NCBI GenBank assembly: GCA_902728285.1
Contig: CACVBU010000819.1
Location: 248,001 to 312,000, forward strand
From: Clytia hemisphaerica
Lineage: Eukaryota > Cnidaria > Hydrozoa > Leptothecata > Clytiidae
Reading direction: 5' to 3'
DNA: 64,000 nt
Part shown: positions 58,328 to 64,000 of the stretch, piece after piece
Layout of the letters: the number at the start of each line of letters is the position of its first letter
Position numbering within the stretch: the first letter of the stretch is position 1
The notes under the pieces: generated by a model
What the model was told of the DNA's origin: nothing
The model's input: the letters and a program-made list of their open reading frames with translations, nothing else
The model's database searches: none
Program-made: the position numbers and the translations under genes

Positions 58328-61173
58328 AGATTGCGTTCTGATTTGAGAATTCACATTCTACCAAGTATTAGATGTTTTGAATCTATTATAGTCTGACACA
58401 GTGTTTTGGTGACGATACTAACGGTTTAATTTAATGATAGAACTAGCTTTGTTTTCTCGATCATTTAACATTAGCGAAATCATGTTTTTACCTTTTTGAG
58501 GACAGCGGAATAACTGCAACAGTTTTTGATCCGAAGTAAAAATACCGATTTACCGTTTTCCTCAGTCAGTCATAAACTAATCATCTCAGTTGCAGGAAAA
58601 GCGCAATACCATATCCTCGCTATTATAAAGGGCATTGTATGGACGTTCTTTGAACGTCTTATGATCCAACAAAGACCTTTTCATCCTATCTTTATATCAC
58701 GTATGATAATGACACACCCAAATGAATTTCCTAAAAAAGCATTTTTTGCATTATCCCAACCGAGGTATAAAATGTGGAACGGATAGATAAGTTGTTATGG
58801 ATACTTGGTAAACAAACACAGTATGGTGAAAAAAAGAAAGTTAAAAATAAACGTTTCAAGATGAGCGGCCCGGTTTTTGGCACGTATGTGATATTCTACA
58901 ATCTTACTAATGTGAATTCTAACGGCAAAGCAATCGTTTTAATCTCCATACCAGGTTTAATTCAAACTCGAACCCAGTCCTTTTGTTTGCTTTTTATGAT
59001 TCTGAGAGCGCTCACGATTGTACCAACGTCCATTAGTAAAATCAAAAAAGTGGTGCACAAGTGGCTCTGGGTACGAGCTTGGGTTCAATTTACACTATCT
59101 ACGTATGAAAGAATAATCCCTAGACACAGATCGTACATTCAGTGCATTAGAATACAGTTTTTCACATGGGTTAAATCTGAACTTGGTCTTCGTGTAACTA
59201 GGGCTCATAAAAATACTCAGATGACATTTTGAGTAATTTGCTTGATGAATTATCATTTTCCATTGTCAATAAACTGCATGGTACAATTTTAGGGGTATAG
59301 GTAATTAGTGTATTTTTTCCGCTGTTAATTTCCGGTTTTAATATGCCAGGTCCCACATTTTGTTTATGATGTACCTATGATGTGATTTTAATTATTAATT
59401 GAAAAATTCTAATTAACCACGTACTTTAAAATTAGTTTGGTTTTATGCAAAACGTTGCATTTTGTAATTGAAATATTATTTTGAGATCTAAAGGTAATGT
59501 TAATAAGAATTTTTGTGGTGACTTGAATGAGAGAAATTTTGATCGAGATTATTTTCGTCGGATGACTTTTGATATTCCTATCTATTTCTACTCTAAAAAA
59601 CCTTATCCACGATCCATTTCAAATCTACCGTACCGGGAAAAAAATTAGTCAGTGCAGAAATTTCATCGGTGAAAGTAGTTTTTTGATACCAATAAAAATC
59701 CAAGATTGCATAAAAGATTTAACACAAGTTTATAGTCTTGTTTATTAGGCATATCTTGAAATTTAATTGGCATATTTCTCCGTTTCCATATTTTATATAA
59801 AAAAAACGCTTTGTGATGTGATTTTAATTATCAATTGCGAATTGTAATTAACCGTGTTATGTAAATTAGTCGATAAAAAATCTACGAATCAAGCACATAA
59901 TTTTTTATGGAAAACCCAGAACATGCCTCCCAGAACTTCCTTCTTGATGCCTGCAACTATCTTGGAGGTAAAAATTTTGGTATATTTGAAATTTTCTTTC
60001 CTCGAGCAAGTTTTTGCCAATTGTAACACAATCTTGCTAATATCAAACAATTTTAAATCACGAACCTCTTTTTGCTGCAAACGAAAAAGACTAATAAAGC
60101 AGAGCTCTTGAATAAGTAAATGATAAGTAAACCAAAAAACGCTATTTCACTAATCAGGTAACATCTGAAAAATTGTAGGTGATAGTTGGCAATATATTCT
60201 ATTACCTGACTGAAACAATGTAACGAATCTCGACAACTGATAAAGTTCGATTTTCCTTGTGGTCTGATGACTTCCTTATTTCCTAGGGATCAAATCGAGA
60301 GGTGATTTTCCTTTAGTTACTACAGAGTATTTTCCTTTTAATTCCATAAAATTAACAGAAACAAGTGCTTATTCAAACTAGACAGGAAATTTCTGTTTTC
60401 AAATGTTGATACATTATTAAACAAACAAACATACATGGTATTAAGTACTGGTGGCATCATATTATTAAGGGTATACAAAACTGACCAGATAAATATCTTT
60501 AGACTGAGCAAACAGTACTTAAAAACTTATGACGTGTGTTTAAAATCCATTTAAGAATTTCACAATATGTTCCAACATAAATCACGTAGAAAGTTCCAAT
60601 TTTTGACGCTAGCTAGAACCTTTCGACCCTGACAGTGGTAAAAGAAATCCTACTTTGAAAGTTTAGAACAATTATTCTTATTCCGTGACAATTTTCCATC
60701 CATTCTTGAATCCAATACGGAATATCGGTATGATAACAAAATCTAACAGACAAAAAAAATACCTGTCATAAATCTTTCGAAAACATTTTATTTAAGATTT
60801 GGTATTGTTATCGTATTTGGTTCTTTCCAGCCGATCCTTGTTGCTGTTACGTTTTACCCGGGGTTTTAACCATGATGTAAAAAGAACAAAGATTTAATGC
60901 CAAACAGTTTGAAGAATAACTTGAACCCCCGGCGTTGGAGACTAGGTTTGCCGGATGATGGGTAAAGCGCCGCCCGATTTCCATGTAAATTTCTTTTTCC
61001 GGTCTTACGACAGATTCAAGAGTACTTACCAAACATATCAATGAATAAAATTCGTTAATTAAATCATTTTGTCAATGATTTAAAGGGCTTGAAGTTGTCT
61101 AGTCATGTCTATAGTCATTGTTGATCATTTTTTTAGAATTTTACTTATCTATGGGAAAAGTAATTTCTGTACT
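58328..61173. other. No convincing gene
   Basis: A 152-codon frame at 58774-59232 has no start context, repeat, domain or homologous copy that I can recognise. Phrases near 59395-59420 and 59815-59850 (GATGTGATTTTAATTAT) are repeated once. I see no splice-consistent exon chain. Confidence 0.4.
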
Positions 61174-61374
61174 AATACACCTTTTCGATCGTAGCCGCCA
61201 ATTGCCGCGCGGGCATTTTTTTGTCTGCTTTATCCCACTAAACTCGATCCAATCCTTTTTTGACACATTTTTATATTGTCTATAGGTACAAAAAATGGAC
61301 TGGGACGGTTTTAGTGGGATAAAGCGAACAAAAAAATGCGCGTCAATTGGTGGCTATGATCGAAAAGGTGTATT
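61174..61374. mobile_element. 201-bp foldback MITE
   Basis: AATACACCTTTTCGATCGTAG and its complement at the right extend into arms of about 75 bp sharing TGGGATAAAG and CGCCAATTG. The frame that crosses its right half is an artefact. Confidence 0.75.
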
Positions 61375-62807
61375 GAAACCCGGCAGGGAAAAGATAAACC
61401 TGAATCATTCAACTGAAGTATATGGTATGCTTGATTTAGCTTGGACTAAAGAAATCTTGAGAGACAATCGGCTCTATTGCCATGACCTTTTTACCGTTGT
61501 TGAGCATAAGACTCCATTTCCTGGACTGCCACTTTCCTAGCGGGAAGAGACCAAGGACTCTGGGTAGTTGGAAAATGAGCTTCTGAAATTTAGGCAGCTT
61601 CCTTAAACACCAAATCGTCACAGATCCGATGGCGGTGGGGGCGTGAATCAGAGACAGGGCAGGCACAAATAGACTACGTTTGCATTCATGATAATCGTTC
61701 CGCCATAATCATGATCCGAGATAATATTCTTCAAAACAAAAATTGTCCATTTTACAGAAATTGAAGAAACATAACGTAAAAACCTTAGGTCCCAATACGC
61801 GATGATTGTCTCCTTATAGTGGAAGGGTAAAAATTCCTTGCATTCTTAAAATACGAATTTTTAGCGAACACATACGACGTATGAAATCAAAAACAATTTT
61901 ACGCTTGAAATTCTTTGCAAGGAAAGTCTATAAAGCGTAGTTCATTCTTCTCATTCTTCAACGGTTAGGAATCAAGCAAATGAATTTTCCGTACATCAGA
62001 TTTCAAAATAAAAACGGTCGTCACAAAATAAACAACGTTGTTTATTTGTTGATAATACAAAGTCTTGGTTCAATGAATTTTTTTTCAATATTGTTTTTAC
62101 AACAAATACAGGTTGTTTTTTTCTAAAAGAACAAACTATATAAGAACTCAAGGGCTCGAGGCATCGATGGCATCGATGGCAAAAATATTTAGAACAAGTT
62201 AAGATCATTTTAAGGCTTCGTGGACTCTAAAACACCCAATGTCTTAGAAAAATGGACAGAAATATTCAAAATATAAGCAGAAATAAGAACATTTTTAGGC
62301 TTTAAACTCAAAAAGTTAAGAACATCCAAAGGCCTAAAACATTTTTGGTGTTCTTATAAAAAACTTGTAAACATTGAACCAATGAATGCAAATTCAAAAA
62401 TTCTACCTATCGTTTATGGTGATGTCACTGAACATTTCAAGCTATTAGGGTAATCAAAAGCTTGAAAATAATGCACTTGAAATGTCACCAAATCTTTAAA
62501 TGTAAATAAGGAATTGGGATTAAGCCTTAATGTAAACATTCGAATAAGTATAAATGTGGCAGACAGAATGGTAGGACGTTAAGCAGTGTCGAAACTAATC
62601 AAGGAAGACTACTACAACCAGTAGAGAATAATCTTTTAAAGTTGAAATTCAAAATTTTTGGAAAGTGTCACCAAAAGATTTAAAGGTAAATAATTTTGAT
62701 TTCCGATTTATTTTTGGCAATTTTGCTAATTTTAAAGGTTTGAATACACGTTTTTTATAAGAACATCCTAAATTTTTGAAGCAACATCCTAAATTTTTGA
62801 AGCCTTC
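61375..62807. other. No gene seen
   Basis: AT-rich DNA with short chance frames only. Confidence 0.45.
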
Positions 62808-62815
62808 GGTTATTC

Positions 62816-63281
62816 CCCAGGGGAGGGGGCACTCATATGGTCCGACCCACGGCATGTGTCACCTTTAAGGGTAGGTTTTTCGAGACCCTTGAAATGCACT
62901 GTAAGGGTGTACTTTTGATAGAGTGCACTACAGGGGTCTTCTTTTAGCTGGATACACTGTAAGGGTGTGTTTGGGGACAGCTGAATAGCAAGTCTGACAG
63001 TAAAAATTTGATCTTTATTAGTTTTGACTTGCACCCATTTCAATTTTTTACACATTGTGTCGACATCTCAGCCTCATTTTAAGGTAAATTCAGCAAAACA
63101 AGATATGAAATCAAACTACACTGTAAGCGGGACTGTTAGTGTTGTTAGGGTTAGAAATGTTTGATAAAATGCACTGTAAGGGTACCTTTTTCCTGCTCAA
63201 GGGCTGCACTGTAAAGGTCCGATTTTGAAAGCCATTTTTTTGGCGGCACATGTTGTCGTTTAGAAACCGAGTGCTCCCGGG
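62816..63281. mobile_element. G-run hAT-like MITE family, diverged copy
   Basis: The ends have GGGGAGGGGGCACTC and GAGTGCTCCCGGG. GGTTATTC is exactly duplicated at 62808-62815 and 63282-63289. CACTGTAAGGGT recurs about six times inside. Confidence 0.75.
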
Positions 63282-63482
63282 GGTTATTCTTAACCTTTTG
63301 TAGTTTTAAGCCTAAAAACTTTCTGAAGTTGTTCTTATCATTTTGTCTATCAAAGCCTGAGGTTCTTATATAGTTTACTTTTATAAAAAAACCTGTACTA
63401 AAGATGTGTAATGATTAAACATCAAGTTGATTGTCCAAGAGGAGAAATCCAAGGAAGAGTGGTGTCCTCCCCTTTCTCAGGT

Positions 63483-63787
63483 CCCGGGGGGGGGGGGGCA
63501 GTGGGTTTACCAACTGACGGTATGTGCGGCGAAAAAATTGGCTTTTAGAATCGCACCCTTACAGTGCAGAAAAAAATCGGTGAAATTCATACCCTTACAG
63601 TGCATTTTTTCAAATTTTAAACTCTTTTAGAGCAAAAAAAATCAACATTTTCGAGCAAAAATTTGCAATTTTTCCCAGATTTGCTGAAATTTCCACCCTT
63701 ACAGTGCATTTCTGATATTTTGAAAAACATACCCTTAACTGCCGCACATACCCGTCGGTCAATTTGCCTGACTGCCCCCCCCCCGGG
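63483..63787. mobile_element. G-run hAT-like MITE family, copy 3
   Basis: CCCGGGGGGG ... CCCCCCCGGG ends, and TCTCAGGT is exactly duplicated at 63475-63482 and 63788-63795. The interior matches the 21216 and 57988 copies (GACGGTATGTGCGG, CCCTTACAGTGCA). Confidence 0.85.
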
Positions 63788-64000
63788 TCTCAGGTAGACA
63801 GCTAAGTAATATGAAAAAGAGCCATTATTGACTATGGCTGCTTAAACTTACTACTCACCCTACTAGCTAAAACTTACTAAAATTCTTAGATTAATGTTTT
63901 AAGGACTCCCCCTTCTCACAGACCCGGTAGGATTTTTCAGCCAGTGGGGATAAAAATAACGGACTGAAACTCGATGGGGATGGGATCGATATTCCCATAT

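Noticed and set aside
58774..59232. A 152-codon plus-strand frame.
   Set aside because: No signal peptide, domain, repeat or splice partner; length alone is weak evidence.
61295..61540. An 81-codon plus-strand frame.
   Set aside because: Its first third is the right arm of a foldback MITE.

Overview
The window looks like nuclear DNA of an invertebrate animal. It is AT-rich, its genes are split by GT-AG introns, it has TATA boxes, a tRNA-derived SINE family, two damaged non-LTR retrotransposons, and very many short inverted-repeat DNA transposons. An early-diverging marine animal such as a cnidarian would fit the secreted cysteine-rich protein families, but the sequence alone does not prove it. 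I see no bacterial, plasmid, phage or CRISPR features.

Layout. 1-3630: nested DNA transposons. 3811-9201 (minus): an eight-exon gene for a 370-residue HMG-box protein with a C-terminal cysteine cluster; its introns carry at least three transposons. 9924-12097: a TTAA-flanked element. 12.7-15.9 kb: SINEs and a folded repeat. 16.6-20.7 kb: a 4-kb foldback element with arms of about 0.9 kb. 21.2-22.4 kb: a MITE and an iterated-word region. 23.3-37.5 kb: three paralogous genes for secreted proteins built from the same six cysteine-rich modules (order A-B-C-A-B-C), one on plus and two on minus. 38.4-42.0 kb: a retrotransposon inside a TTAA element inside a hAT-like element. 42-51 kb: MITEs and a local duplication, no convincing gene. 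51.4-54.0 kb: two tandem two-exon genes for small secreted eight-cysteine proteins. 54.4-56.4 kb: a second non-LTR copy. 57-64 kb: more MITEs, no convincing gene.

How the genes relate. The three A-B-C genes and the two eight-cysteine genes are local duplications of secreted proteins. Each family keeps its splice phase and cysteine spacing while the linker between signal peptide and domain changes freely: acidic spacer, 17-residue proline/tyrosine repeats, 9-residue Ser/Asn/Gly/Thr repeats, or none. I cannot name a function for either family. The HMG-box protein is a likely nuclear, DNA-binding housekeeping neighbour and is unrelated. All gene models were assembled by eye from reading frames and splice signals; no search or RNA evidence was available.
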